This document shows positions 34,117-45,942 of a stretch of DNA of 64,000 nucleotides, one piece after another. The notes under the pieces are model-generated. The model made no database searches. It saw only the letters and a program-made list of their open reading frames with translations, and was not told the origin of the DNA. Within the stretch, counting starts at the first letter, position 1, and every line of letters starts with the position of its first letter. The position numbers and the translations under genes were made by a program. The stretch is from an uncultured Lachnospiraceae bacterium (GTDB lineage Bacteria; Bacillota; Clostridia; Lachnospirales; Lachnospiraceae): the NCBI GenBank assembly GCA_934339135.1, contig CAKRHP010000002.1:124001-188000 (forward strand), written 5' to 3'.

Positions 34117-36395
34117 ATATCAAAGGAGAACCGTTTCATTTCGTGGGAAGCAGACGGCGTCACCTTTGCATTAAGATAATCCTGAACCGGTGTTTCATTC
34201 TGGGTAAGAGGCTGTACCTGTATCTGGCAGGTATAGCCTTTTTCGGCAAGAGAGTCCTGCAGCAGATGGGTATTGCGCTCGATCAGGTGAAGAGATGTCT
34301 CCTGATCCAGATGAAAATCTGCCTTGATATTTTGGTGATCCTTTTCCAGCCGGACATTCACGGTACCCAGGTGATCCATTTCCAGATGAAGCATCAGGCT
34401 CAGTTTCTGAGGGTCCTGCTTTAATTTATCTTTTTTGGTGTAGACATAGAGATCTCCGTGGGCATTCTGATTCTGCAGCTTGAGAGGAAGCTGCATGTAG
34501 GCAAAGGCTTCGTTTAAGGATTTCATAAAGTCAATATTACTCTGCATATCGTGAGCCTGTCCGGAAAGATGGCCGGAATCGTCCCCGGAAAGGGTGCTGT
34601 TGATCAATGTCTCAAAGGAGTTCATTTTCTGCTCCATAGAATCATAGAAGGAATCCATTTCTCCGTTTTTGGCAAGCTTATGCGGGGTGATCGTAAAGTT
34701 TTCCATGAGAACATTGTGGAAAAGCTTCTGGAAAGCTTCCGTCTGAAAGAGCTTCTGGACGGCAGCACTGTCAGAATGAGAGATTGCGTCTTTAATAACT
34801 GTCAGAATCTCCTCGGCGGTGGCATCTCCGGAAAGAACCTGAGAGATGGTTTCACGGTCAACAGACATATTCTGCAGGTGTCTGGCAAGCTCTGTGCGTT
34901 CCTGCGGATTGAATATGGTAAACAACTGATTCTGTTCTCTGCCGTAAGAGGTAATATTGTTTAACAGGGTATCGATGACGGCAGGAGTGTGTGTTACACT
35001 GGCGGAACTTTCGTGAGGAGCTGCTAACATTTCATTGATGTTCTGAAAGGAGGTTTTGGCGGCATCTGACAGGTTATGGAAGAAACGGCCGGCGAAGGAG
35101 CGGACAGAAGCATTTGCCTCTGCATTTTCAGTCTCACCGGCAGCTCCGGATAACAGTGCCTCTGCATCCTTTCCTGAGATATCGGCGGTATCGGTGTCCA
35201 GACCGGCATCAGCGGCAGCAGAGTCATCCGGATTGACCACATTATCGGCGGAAGCTCCGGCTTCTGAAGCGAGCGTTCCCAGAGCGGCAGAACCGTCGGC
35301 TGTGTTACCGGCTGCGCCTGTCTGGGGCTGCAAAAGCTGTAAGATTTCCTGAGATTTTGCCTGCAGCTCTGCATCCGGACAGCTTTCCGGCAGAGTGATA
35401 GTGTTGTCAGTAATCGCTTTCTGGATCAGAAGGGCAACATCCTTTTGAGACATGGTACCGGTCTGGAATTGCTGTAATTGTTCCTCTGTCATCGGTGTTT
35501 CGGAAAGAAGCTCCTTTAAGGCAGTAAATTCCTGTACAGACAGGTCTGCGATTGTAGGAATATCTGACAGGGCAGTGGAAGAGGCTGCAAAGCCGGCATT
35601 GTTGAGCAGAGGACTGCCCTGAGCCTGTGCAAAGCGATCCGGTGAGACTTTTTCCGGCAGGGCGATTGCCAAAAGCTTCTCTCCAAACATTGCCACGATA
35701 TTGGATGGACCGTTTTCGGATAAGGTTTCCAAAAGCTGCGGGATCTGCGTGGCAAATGTTTCCGCTCTGGAAAGAAGCGAATGGGCGCCATTCCGGTATG
35801 CACCAAACTGTGCCACACTGTCTGCCGTTACCGGATACTGCTTGCGGTTCATCAGGCAGAGAGTCTCCATATCATCGGTACCCAGATCATATGCCTGTTG
35901 CATAAGCTGCTGGATCGACTGCTTATTGATCGGCATCAGATTATCCATCAACGCCTTGACAGCAGACTGGTTACGCTGCGTAGCAGGCAGAGAGGCCTCC
36001 TCCAGTGCTTTATTGATCAGCGTTAATTCTGTCTCTGTATAGCTGTTTGGAATGGCATCCAGAAGAATCCCGGAGGGAGAAATGGAAGAGAGGCGGAAGG
36101 CAGCAGTCTGTCCAATGGAAAGGGAGGAGCTGTCTGCAATCTGTCCCTTGATCAGAGTATTATTTTCTAATGTAATGGTGATCTCGTTGTTGCGAAGGTC
36201 AGAAATCTCTCCGCGGATCACATCCCCCTGACGGATCTGGTTCATGCCACTTCTGGCAACGCCATAGCTGCTCATCTGTCCTACGGAGCGGTTAATCTGT
36301 CCGGGATTATTGCGGGCTGCAGCCTGCTGGCTGTTCATAGTCATATTATTTCTTCGGTTTCCTGTATTTGTCGATGTGATGATCGGATCTGCCAT
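34107..36395 (-). CDS. FliK-like flagellar hook-length control protein
   Basis: A 762-residue acidic, Gln/Ala/Ser-rich protein. Residues about 50-105 form a small beta-rich segment (Q-G-D-V-I-R-G-E-I, L-I-K-G-Q-I-A, I-G-Q-T-A-A-F-R) seen in Firmicute FliK-type proteins; a long low-complexity middle follows. The C-terminal ~75 residues (L-H-L-E-M-D-H-L-G-T-V-N-V-R-L, L-x-x-S-L-A-E-K-G-Y) match the Flg_hook/FliK C-terminal domain that switches export specificity. The start is the ATG at 36395 because GAGGAA lies just before it, although ATG 36407 is in frame. It is alone, on the opposite strand and 24 kb from the flagellar operon, so it may be a paralogue or the sole FliK. Confidence 0.7.
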   Translation of the reverse strand: MADPIITSTNTGNRRNNMTMNSQQAAARNNPGQINRSVGQMSSYGVARSGMNQIRQGDVIRGEISDLRNNEITITLENNTLIKGQIADSSSLSIGQTAAFRLSSISPSGILLDAIPNSYTETELTLINKALEEASLPATQRNQSAVKALMDNLMPINKQSIQQLMQQAYDLGTDDMETLCLMNRKQYPVTADSVAQFGAYRNGAHSLLSRAETFATQIPQLLETLSENGPSNIVAMFGEKLLAIALPEKVSPDRFAQAQGSPLLNNAGFAASSTALSDIPTIADLSVQEFTALKELLSETPMTEEQLQQFQTGTMSQKDVALLIQKAITDNTITLPESCPDAELQAKSQEILQLLQPQTGAAGNTADGSAALGTLASEAGASADNVVNPDDSAAADAGLDTDTADISGKDAEALLSGAAGETENAEANASVRSFAGRFFHNLSDAAKTSFQNINEMLAAPHESSASVTHTPAVIDTLLNNITSYGREQNQLFTIFNPQERTELARHLQNMSVDRETISQVLSGDATAEEILTVIKDAISHSDSAAVQKLFQTEAFQKLFHNVLMENFTITPHKLAKNGEMDSFYDSMEQKMNSFETLINSTLSGDDSGHLSGQAHDMQSNIDFMKSLNEAFAYMQLPLKLQNQNAHGDLYVYTKKDKLKQDPQKLSLMLHLEMDHLGTVNVRLEKDHQNIKADFHLDQETSLHLIERNTHLLQDSLAEKGYTCQIQVQPLTQNETPVQDYLNAKVTPSASHEMKRFSFDIRA

Positions 36396-36428
36396 AATGT
36401 TCCTCATTTCTGTGACTTTATTTCAATT

Positions 36429-36444
36429 TGTATGTAAACATACA
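36429..36444 (-). promoter_or_regulatory. 16-bp palindrome upstream of the FliK-like gene
   Basis: TGTATGT-AA-ACATACA is a perfect 7-bp inverted repeat with a 2-bp centre, 34 bp before the FliK-like start codon. It has the look of a dimeric regulator's operator; the regulator is unknown. Any promoter for this gene is not obvious. Confidence 0.45.
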
Positions 36445-36536
36445 TTGCTATCTGCTTTTGACTCGTACATCATATTATATATGTCGGCATATTTGCGGGA
36501 AACATAAAAAAAACCGAAAAAATTAGCAAAAATATC

Positions 36537-36565
36537 TTGACAATAAAAAATGATAGTGATATCTT
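36537..36565 (+). promoter_or_regulatory. heat-shock operon promoter
   Basis: TTGACA (36537-36542), 17 bp, TATCTT (36560-36565). The start point would be near 36572, placing the CIRCE element at the start of the transcript, the usual arrangement for HrcA control. Confidence 0.65.
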
Positions 36566-36577
36566 ACTAATTAGATG

Positions 36578-36604
36578 TTAGCACTCCACTTTAAAGAGTG
36601 CTAA
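36578..36604 (+). promoter_or_regulatory. CIRCE operator (HrcA binding site)
   Basis: TTAGCACTC, 9 bp, GAGTGCTAA: a perfect match to the CIRCE consensus. HrcA binds it to repress the operon; GroE promotes HrcA folding, and heat diverts GroE and relieves repression. Confidence 0.97.
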
Positions 36605-36629
36605 CAAATAAAAACAAGGGAGTGATAGT

Positions 36630-37667
36630 TTGGAGCTGGATGAGAGAAAACTTAAAATACTTCAGGCGATCATCCGGACGTATTTAGAGACGGGTGAGCC
36701 GGTGGGATCCAGAACGATTTCCAAGTACTCTGATCTGAATCTCAGTTCCGCTACCATCCGAAATGAGATGTCTGATCTGGAGGAGATGGGATACATTTTA
36801 CAGCCCCACACATCGGCGGGACGTATTCCTTCCGACAAAGGTTATCGTCTCTATGTTGACACGATGTTAGATGACAAGGCACAGGAAGTGCATGACATGA
36901 AAGCGGAGCTGGAGGAAAAGGCAGGAAAGATTGATGACCTGCTAAAGAGTGTTGCGAAGCTGCTGGCGGTCAATACCAACTACGCCACGATGGTTTCGGG
37001 ACCACGGTATGCATCCAAAAAGGTCAAGTTTATTCAGTTGACGCTGGTGGATGACAGTAGTCTTCTGGCAGTGATCGTGCTTGACAACAATGTGGTCAAA
37101 AACAAAATGATCCACATGGAGGAATCCATGGATCAGGAAACCGTTCTCCGGTTAAACTTCATTATGAACACTACCTTAAACGGTCTTGATGTCATGGATA
37201 TGAATCTGGCAGTGATCCAGAAGATCAAGGAGCAGATGGGAGCGCACAACAGTGTGATCGATTCGGTGCTGGAGATCATCGGAAATGCATTGACAGAGGA
37301 TGAGGATCTGGAGATCTATACCAGCGGTGCCACAAATATTCTGAAGTATCCGGAGCTTGCGGATAAGTCAAATGCAGCACAGATCTTAAGTGCTTTTGAG
37401 GAAAAGAAGGATCTAAACCAATGGATCGAGCAGGAGCCTGTGAGTCAGAATGATGACAACCATGCCATTCAGGTATACATTGGTGGAGAGACACAGGTGG
37501 AATCCATGAAGGATTGTTCTCTGGTGACAGCGACCTACCGGATCGATGATGGTGTTTACGGAAAGGTCGGTATCGTGGGACCAAAGCGAATGGATTACGA
37601 CAAGGTAGTTGCTACACTGCAATCCATGATGGAGCAGTTAGATGACATATTTAAAGATAATAAATAA
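36630..37667 (+). CDS. hrcA: heat-inducible transcription repressor HrcA
   Basis: 345 residues: N-terminal winged helix (L-D-E-R-K-L-K-I-L-Q-A-I-I, G-E-P-V-G-S-R-T-I-S-K, S-S-A-T-I-R-N-E-M-S-D-L-E-E-M-G-Y), then GAF-like and insertion domains. It represses its own operon through the CIRCE 26 bp upstream. The start codon is TTG at 36630: the GGGAG site at about 36618 is correctly spaced, an in-frame TGA lies just upstream, and the family sequence begins here. The UUG start may keep repressor levels low. Confidence 0.94.
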   Translation: MELDERKLKILQAIIRTYLETGEPVGSRTISKYSDLNLSSATIRNEMSDLEEMGYILQPHTSAGRIPSDKGYRLYVDTMLDDKAQEVHDMKAELEEKAGKIDDLLKSVAKLLAVNTNYATMVSGPRYASKKVKFIQLTLVDDSSLLAVIVLDNNVVKNKMIHMEESMDQETVLRLNFIMNTTLNGLDVMDMNLAVIQKIKEQMGAHNSVIDSVLEIIGNALTEDEDLEIYTSGATNILKYPELADKSNAAQILSAFEEKKDLNQWIEQEPVSQNDDNHAIQVYIGGETQVESMKDCSLVTATYRIDDGVYGKVGIVGPKRMDYDKVVATLQSMMEQLDDIFKDNK

Positions 37668-37701
37668 GCCGTCAGTCAGAGGCTTAGAGAGGTGGTAGAA
37701 G

Positions 37702-38316
37702 GTGAGTCAGGAGAAAGAAACAAATCAGGAAATGACAGAAGAAAGCATGACAGAAAACACAGAAGAGACTGTGAAGGACAGCGAGGTGACAGAGGAAGCT
37801 TCTGAGGAGACAACGGAGCAGGAGGCTGTCTCTACGGAAGATAAAGACGAAAAGAAATCCATCTTTGGCAAAAAGAAATCCAAGCTGGAGGAAAAGATCG
37901 CAGAGCTGGAGGATGCAAGAATGCGTCAGCTTGCAGAGTTTGAAAACTTCCGGAAGCGTTCCGAAAAGGAAAAGAGCCAGATGTTTGAGGTTGGTGCAAA
38001 GTCAGTGGTAGAAAAGATTCTTCCGGTGATCGACAACTTTGAGAGAGGTCTGGCATCTATGCCGGAGGAGGAAAAGGGAACACCGTTTGCCGATGGTGTA
38101 GAGCTTGTTTATAAGCAGATGCTTGGAGCACTGGATGAGATTGGTGTGAAGCCGATCGAGGCAGTGGGACAGGAGTTTGATCCCAACTTCCATAATGCTG
38201 TGATGACTGTTGAGTCTGACGAGTTGGAAAGCGGAACGGTGGCGGAGGAGCTGCAGAAGGGATATATGTATCAGGATTCTGTCGTTCGCCATAGTATGGT
38301 AAAGGTAGTTAGTTAA
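37702..38316 (+). CDS. grpE: nucleotide exchange factor GrpE
   Basis: Exchanges ADP for ATP on DnaK. 204 residues: an acidic, poorly conserved N-terminal ~55 residues, a long coiled coil (L-E-E-K-I-A-E-L-E-D-A-R-M-R-Q-L-A-E-F-E-N-F-R-K-R), and the beta domain with F-D-P-N-F-H-N-A-V and the G-Y-x-Y-x-D-S-V-V-R-H-S-M-V-K-V ending. The start codon is GTG, with AGAAGG/AGGTGG upstream. Sits 34 bp after hrcA. Confidence 0.94.
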   Translation: MSQEKETNQEMTEESMTENTEETVKDSEVTEEASEETTEQEAVSTEDKDEKKSIFGKKKSKLEEKIAELEDARMRQLAEFENFRKRSEKEKSQMFEVGAKSVVEKILPVIDNFERGLASMPEEEKGTPFADGVELVYKQMLGALDEIGVKPIEAVGQEFDPNFHNAVMTVESDELESGTVAEELQKGYMYQDSVVRHSMVKVVS

Positions 38317-38325
38317 TGATAATAG

Positions 38326-40251
<1,926 letters not shown>

Positions 40252-40394
40252 TTAAATAAATATGATACAGGGGGATACCTTTTCCCCGGCATCATTTATG
40301 GGATAGACCATTGATTGCGCGAATGCCGCAGGCAGACGTACCGGTTAATGGTCTGTCTAGCTATAAAAGAACAGTATGAGAGATGGAGAGAGTT

Positions 40395-41552
40395 ATGGCA
40401 GAGAAGAGAGATTATTATGAAGTGCTCGGTGTCAGCAAAAGTGCATCTGATTCCGAATTAAAATCCGCATATCGTAAGCTGGCCAAAAAGTATCATCCGG
40501 ATATGAATCCGGGGGATAAGGAAGCCGAGGCAAAGTTTAAAGAGGCTTCGGAGGCATACAGCGTATTAAGTGATCCTGACAAGCGGCGTCAGTATGACCA
40601 GTTCGGTCACGCAGCCTTTGAAGGAGGAGCAGGCGGAGGAGCCGGCGGCTTTGACTTTAACGGTATGGATATGGGAGACATTTTTGGAGATATCTTTGGG
40701 GATTTCTTCGGAGGCGGTCGTTCCAGAGCACAGAATAATGGTCCGATGAAGGGACAGAATCTGCATCATACGATTCGCATTACCTTTGAGGAGGCTTGCT
40801 TTGGTACGGAGAAGGAGTTAGAGCTGCCGCTGCAGGATGAATGTGCAAGCTGTCACGGTACCGGTGCGAAGGCAGGAACCACGCCGGAAACCTGTTCCAA
40901 GTGTGGCGGTAAGGGGCAGGTTGTTTATACACAGCAGTCCTTATTTGGTATGGTCAGAAATGTACAGACATGTCCTGACTGTCGTGGTACCGGCAAGATC
41001 ATCCGGGATAAATGTCCTGACTGTCATGGCTCCGGTTATATTACCAGAAAGCGTAAGATTTCCGTTACAGTGCCTGCAGGTATTGATAACGGCCAGAGCA
41101 TCCGCATCCGTGAAAAGGGCGATCCGGGTGTAAACGGAGGACCAAGAGGCGATCTTCTGGTGGAGGTTGCTGTGAGCCGCCATCCAATCTTCCAGAGACA
41201 GGGCATCGATATCTATTCCTCTGCACCGATCACATTCGCACAGGCTGCGCTGGGCGGTGATGTGCGCATCAAGACGGTGGACGGAGAGGTAGAATATACC
41301 GTAAAGCCGGGCACACAGACAGATACCCGTATCCGTCTCCGTGGCAAGGGCGTTCCGTCTCTGCGCAATAAGTCCATCCGGGGTGACCAGTATGTTACAT
41401 TGGTAGTACAGGTGCCAACGAAGATGAACGGAGAGCAGAAGGAACTTCTGAAGAAGTTCGACGAGGCAATGTATGGAAAGCCGGAGACGAAGGAAGAAAA
41501 CGGCGAACCTGCCGAGAAGAAAAAAGGGCGTTTCGGGAAGAAGAAAAAATAA
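40395..41552 (+). CDS. dnaJ: chaperone DnaJ (Hsp40)
   Basis: 385 residues with the type I layout: J domain with K-K-Y-H-P-D-M-N, a Gly/Phe-rich linker (residues ~75-110), four zinc-finger repeats ([32 protein letters not shown]), and C-terminal substrate domains. The tail is Lys-rich. The start at 40395 fits GGAGAGAG five bases upstream. The 143-bp gap after dnaK contains inverted repeats (ATGAT..GGGG/CCCC..ATCAT at about 40260-40296, AGACCATT/AATGGTCT at about 40305-40354) that may tune expression. Confidence 0.95.
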   Translation: MAEKRDYYEVLGVSKSASDSELKSAYRKLAKKYHPDMNPGDKEAEAKFKEASEAYSVLSDPDKRRQYDQFGHAAFEGGAGGGAGGFDFNGMDMGDIFGDIFGDFFGGGRSRAQNNGPMKGQNLHHTIRITFEEACFGTEKELELPLQDECASCHGTGAKAGTTPETCSKCGGKGQVVYTQQSLFGMVRNVQTCPDCRGTGKIIRDKCPDCHGSGYITRKRKISVTVPAGIDNGQSIRIREKGDPGVNGGPRGDLLVEVAVSRHPIFQRQGIDIYSSAPITFAQAALGGDVRIKTVDGEVEYTVKPGTQTDTRIRLRGKGVPSLRNKSIRGDQYVTLVVQVPTKMNGEQKELLKKFDEAMYGKPETKEENGEPAEKKKGRFGKKKK

Positions 41553-41577
41553 ATAAGACACACTAAAAGGCTGAAAT

Positions 41578-41718
41578 CCCTTGGTTGACCCCGGTTATTT
41601 TTGCAGGCACGCTCTCGCTGCAATGCCACACGCAGCGGCACATAATGCCCTTAAAAACAGGGCATAAATGCCGGCGGTGGCAAGCACCTTGCAAAAACAT
41701 CCGGGGCCAGCTCAAGGG
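41578..41718. ncRNA. 141-nt rod-like inverted-repeat element (candidate structured RNA or palindromic repeat)
   Basis: Nested pairings run through the whole stretch: CCCTTG (41578-41583)/CAAGGG (41713-41718); CCCCGG (41589-41594)/CCGGGG (41701-41706); TTTTTGCAGG (41598-41607)/CCTTGCAAAAA (41687-41697); GCCAC..CGC (41625-41633)/GCG.GTGGC (41674-41681); TGCCCT (41646-41651)/AGGGCA (41659-41664). An asymmetric open region at about 41608-41624 resembles a central bubble. No coding potential is seen. 6S-like RNA, a 3' UTR element of dnaJ, or a palindromic mobile repeat are all possible. It starts 26 bp after dnaJ. Confidence 0.55.
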
Positions 41719-41766
41719 AGGAAGACTTTGGTGCGTTGATCTGTATAAAATTTTTTATGAATAGTG

Positions 41767-41809
41767 ATAGCTTCATGCTGGAAGGAAATCAGTGTGGAGC
41801 TATTTTTTT
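41767..41809 (+). terminator. terminator after the dnaJ/rod-element region
   Basis: ATAGCT (41767-41772) pairs with AGCTAT (41798-41803), extended by CA/TG, with seven T's to 41809. It could end either the heat-shock transcript or a separate transcript of the element at 41578-41718. The rest of the 41810-41954 gap is AT-rich with no recognised signal. Confidence 0.65.
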
Positions 41810-41885
41810 GAATTTTTCCCGCAATATATTGGAATCTTTTTTTGCATCATTGCAGATACTAATACAACGAAAATTAAATCTTTGA

Positions 41886-43241
<1,356 letters not shown>

Positions 43242-43288
43242 AGGGAATAAACACTTCGTGGGATAAAATTGTACAATATAAATAGGGG

Positions 43289-43316
43289 TTGTAATTTCCC
43301 GGAATCCTGTTATACT
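43289..43316 (+). promoter_or_regulatory. promoter before the MATE gene
   Basis: TTGTAA (43289-43294), 16 bp, TATACT (43311-43316). A leader of about 105 nt follows before the start codon; I recognise no riboswitch class in it. Confidence 0.5.
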
Positions 43317-43378
43317 ACCAGTAGATAGGTGACTATTTTCGGGAGAGTTCCTGCCATAAAGTGGAAGATTTTAAACTC

Positions 43379-43402
43379 AAGGGAGCTTTCGGCTCCCTTA
43401 TT
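43379..43402 (+). terminator. hairpin in the MATE leader (possible attenuator)
   Basis: AAGGGAGC (43379-43386), loop TTTCG, GCTCCCTT (43392-43399), then ATTTAG. The stem is perfect but the T-run is short. Lying between promoter and gene, it may attenuate rather than end the eno transcript. Confidence 0.4.
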
Positions 43403-43428
43403 TAGTGTAATTGAAGTGAGGCGTAACA

Positions 43429-44790
43429 ATGAGTACACAACAAAAGAAAAGCAAATATGAGATTGACATGTGCAACGGTTCCATACTGGACAAGCTGATA
43501 TCATTTTCGATTCCATTAATGCTGTCGGGGATTTTGCAGCTGTTATTTAATGCAGTGGACATTATCGTGGTGGGACGGTTTACCGGAAGCGAAGCGTTAG
43601 CGGCAGTGGGATCAACAACAGCACTGATCAACGTATTTGTTAATTTTTTTATCGGGATCTCTCTGGGATCGAATGTGCTGGCGGCGAGGTTTTATGCGGC
43701 AGGGAAAGATCAGGAGATGTCGGAGACAGTACATACGGCGATCACGTTGGCTCTGATCAGCGGCGTTGTCATGGGAATCGTGGGAGTGGTGTCTGCGAAG
43801 GGAGCTTTGCAGTTGATGGACACTCCGGATAATGTACTGAATCTTTCGACGTTATATATGCGTATTTACTTTGTGGGGATGCCGTTTTTTATGTTGTATA
43901 ATTACGGAGCCGCGATCCTGCGGGCGGTAGGAGATACAAAACGTCCTCTGATGTTTCTGATCGTGTCCGGAGCTATGAATGTAGTATTAAATCTGATCCT
44001 GGTGATCTGGTTTCATATGGGTGTAGCCGGAGTTGCGATCGCAACCGTGATCTCGCAGGGGATATCCTGTGTGCTGGTGCTTCGATGCCTATATTATTCG
44101 GAGGGCAGCTATCAGCTTCGGTTTTCAAAGCTTGGCATGAAGGCACGCTATGTAAAGCAGATCTTTCAGGTGGGTGTGCCGGCTGGGATTCAGAGTACCA
44201 TCATTAACTTTTCCAATGTATTGCTGCAGTCCTCGGTGAATTCCTTTGGGTCCGTTGCCATGGCTGGATATACGGCGGCCAATAATATTCTTGGATTTTT
44301 ATATGTGTCCGTCAATTCCATTACACAGGCATGCATGAGCTTTACCAGCCAGAATTACGGAGTACGCAAGTTTAAGAGAATGGATAAGATATTGATGGAA
44401 TGTCTGGGTCTTACCATGGTTGTTGCGTTGGTTCTCGGAGGCGGCTCGTATCTGTTCGGCTCGGAGCTGATGCATATTTATACAAAGAGTGCAGATGTGG
44501 TGGCATGTGGTACGGATATCATGCTGTACACCACAGTGACATATTTCTTGTGCGGGATCATGGATCTGTTTCCCGGAGCACTCCGGGGGATGGGACATTC
44601 GGCGGTGCCCATGATCCTCTCTGTGATCGGAACGGTTGGAACGAGAATTGTATGGATCTACTGGGTATTTCCGCAGCACCGGGCATTGGATTTTCTGTTT
44701 ATTTCCTATCCGGTGTCATGGATCTTAACCATCATAATGCAGGTGATCTGTTTTTATTTTGTCCGGAAAAAGGTACACGGAAAGGATTGA
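43429..44790 (+). CDS. MATE family efflux transporter
   Basis: 453 residues with twelve predicted membrane helices in two similar halves. The N-terminus (S-I-P-L-M-L-S-G-I-L-Q-L-L-F-N-A-V-D) and G-x-x-A-L-A-A-V-G match the DinF/NorM-type MATE pattern, and G-Y-T-A-A-N-N-I and Q-A-C-M-S-F-T-S-Q-N-Y-G in the second half agree. MATE proteins expel drugs or metabolites with Na+ or H+; the substrate is unknown. Start ATG 43429 follows GTGAGG. Confidence 0.9.
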   Translation: MSTQQKKSKYEIDMCNGSILDKLISFSIPLMLSGILQLLFNAVDIIVVGRFTGSEALAAVGSTTALINVFVNFFIGISLGSNVLAARFYAAGKDQEMSETVHTAITLALISGVVMGIVGVVSAKGALQLMDTPDNVLNLSTLYMRIYFVGMPFFMLYNYGAAILRAVGDTKRPLMFLIVSGAMNVVLNLILVIWFHMGVAGVAIATVISQGISCVLVLRCLYYSEGSYQLRFSKLGMKARYVKQIFQVGVPAGIQSTIINFSNVLLQSSVNSFGSVAMAGYTAANNILGFLYVSVNSITQACMSFTSQNYGVRKFKRMDKILMECLGLTMVVALVLGGGSYLFGSELMHIYTKSADVVACGTDIMLYTTVTYFLCGIMDLFPGALRGMGHSAVPMILSVIGTVGTRIVWIYWVFPQHRALDFLFISYPVSWILTIIMQVICFYFVRKKVHGKD

Positions 44791-44869
44791 AGCTTTCGCA
44801 GGAGTTTGAGTCATAAATCAATTTGTAAATTTAGGATTATCAGTAGACGAAACGGAAAGAGAGACAAAT

Positions 44870-45049
44870 ATGTGTAAAGCGTGGGATGATCATAAAAAGG
44901 CAGGAATCCGGGAGGGGGAAGAAAGAGACCGTAAAGAAGGAAAAATAGGAATCTTAATTTCTTTGTGCAGATCAGGAGAAATCTCTGTGGAGGTAGCGGC
45001 CAGGAAAATGAATATATCTACAGAAAAATTTAGAGAATACCTGGTTTAA
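44870..45049 (+). CDS. small protein of unknown function (59 aa)
   Basis: Begins M-C-K-A-W-D-D-H-K-K-A-G-I-R-E-G-E and ends K-M-N-I-S-T-E-K-F-R-E-Y-L-V. The M-C-K-A-x-D-x-x-x-x-x-G-x-x-x-G opening followed by a helical segment resembles C-terminal tails of Rpn/PD-(D/E)XK transposase-like proteins common in Lachnospiraceae, so it could be a stand-alone tail remnant. AACGGAAAGAGAG precedes the ATG. The shared bidirectional terminator follows. Confidence 0.5.
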   Translation: MCKAWDDHKKAGIREGEERDRKEGKIGILISLCRSGEISVEVAARKMNISTEKFREYLV

Positions 45050-45067
45050 ACTGACTTTATGCTATAT

Positions 45068-45104
45068 AAGCCCGCCCACATTCCATCTGAATGTGGGCGG
45101 GCTT
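45068..45104. terminator. bidirectional intrinsic terminator
   Basis: AAGCCCGCCCACATTC (45068-45083) pairs perfectly with GAATGTGGGCGGGCTT (45089-45104) around CATCT: a 16-bp GC-rich stem. It lies between convergent genes and serves both strands. Confidence 0.9.
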
Positions 45105-45134
45105 TCTATCGTCGTGATTTCATTTTCGCCTGAA

Positions 45135-45554
45135 TTACCAGTCCTCAATATCATCGAGATTGACAACTTCCTGTGTGTCGGCCGGTTCGGCTCCTGCACC
45201 GTCATTGTCGGAGGACTGATCGGTAGTCAGTGCCTGGATCTGCTCATCGGTAATCTCCGAAGGATCTCCAATCACCTCGGGTTCGGTATCCTCCGTCTGA
45301 CGTTTCTCGGCCTCCTCGCGGGCATGGCGAAGAATAGCCTGGATCTCGTCATCCCGGTTATTGATGGGATATGCATCCTCCTCATTATTACACAAATAAT
45401 ATTTAATAATATGACCACTATATAAAGCAACGGTACTGCTGTTGCATACATCACTGTTTCTCTGGTAGGGCAGATTATCGTACATCTCAATACCGTAATC
45501 TAATGTACCGTCATATTTCTTGGAAATACCGGCTTCACGATTGAACTGTATCAT
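45135..45554 (-). CDS. hypothetical protein with acidic C-terminus
   Basis: A 139-residue protein from the ATG at 45554 (M-I-Q-F-N-R-E-A-G). The N-terminal half has Y-D-N-L-P-Y-Q-R-N and a Y-Y-L-C-N-N-E-E segment; residues from about 80 on are Glu/Asp/Gln-rich with low complexity, ending D-D-I-E-D-W. No family recognised and no membrane segment. The GGAAAGGAAG site lies upstream of 45554 on the minus strand, so the extra 25 residues up to 45629 are not needed. Confidence 0.65.
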   Translation of the reverse strand: MIQFNREAGISKKYDGTLDYGIEMYDNLPYQRNSDVCNSSTVALYSGHIIKYYLCNNEEDAYPINNRDDEIQAILRHAREEAEKRQTEDTEPEVIGDPSEITDEQIQALTTDQSSDNDGAGAEPADTQEVVNLDDIEDW

Positions 45555-45619
45555 AGAAAAGACTTCCTTTCCAATGGGATACCGGGATGCTGTCTGAAAG
45601 CGTCCCTTCCTATGCTTGT

Positions 45620-45648
45620 ACTTTATCACATAGCGGCGGTGGGGTCAA
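45620..45648 (-). promoter_or_regulatory. promoter of the minus-strand hypothetical gene
   Basis: On the minus strand TTGACC (45648-45643), 17 bp, TAAAGT (45625-45620). The start point would be about 60 bp before the ATG at 45554. Confidence 0.45.
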
Positions 45649-45821
45649 TAGAGTTTAAGGAAGTGTGGTACCTTTCGGTGAAAGATGATCGATGTCTTTT
45701 GACAACATTTTTATTTATACTTTGAGAATCAGGTTTGATCCATGCTTTATTTTATGCTTGCATTAATTTTTTAAAATCTGTATAACATTTGTGCGAATTT
45801 TCTTCTCCCGTAATCTATAAA

Positions 45822-45849
45822 TTGACTTTTTGCTATCTTATGTTATAAT
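45822..45849 (+). promoter_or_regulatory. promoter of the TagGH-like exporter operon
   Basis: TTGACT (45822-45827), 16 bp, TATAAT (45844-45849). The region 45650-45820 is AT-rich and holds no gene that I can support. A leader of about 85 nt precedes the first start codon. Confidence 0.65.
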
Positions 45850-45942
45850 TAGCACCGAGTGTCCTGTCATCGCAGGACAGGAGAAACGATAATTGAAAAT
45901 GAGTTGTCGTACGGTTTACGTGTGGCAGAAATGAGGAAATCT

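Noticed and set aside
35056..35352. A + strand frame opposite the FliK-like gene
   Set aside because: It is a mirror of the Ala/Glu-rich low-complexity middle of the FliK-like protein, without a ribosome site.
43317..43428. A riboswitch in the MATE gene leader
   Set aside because: I compared it from memory with purine, PreQ1, guanidine, glycine and THF classes and found no convincing match. Only a hairpin is reported.
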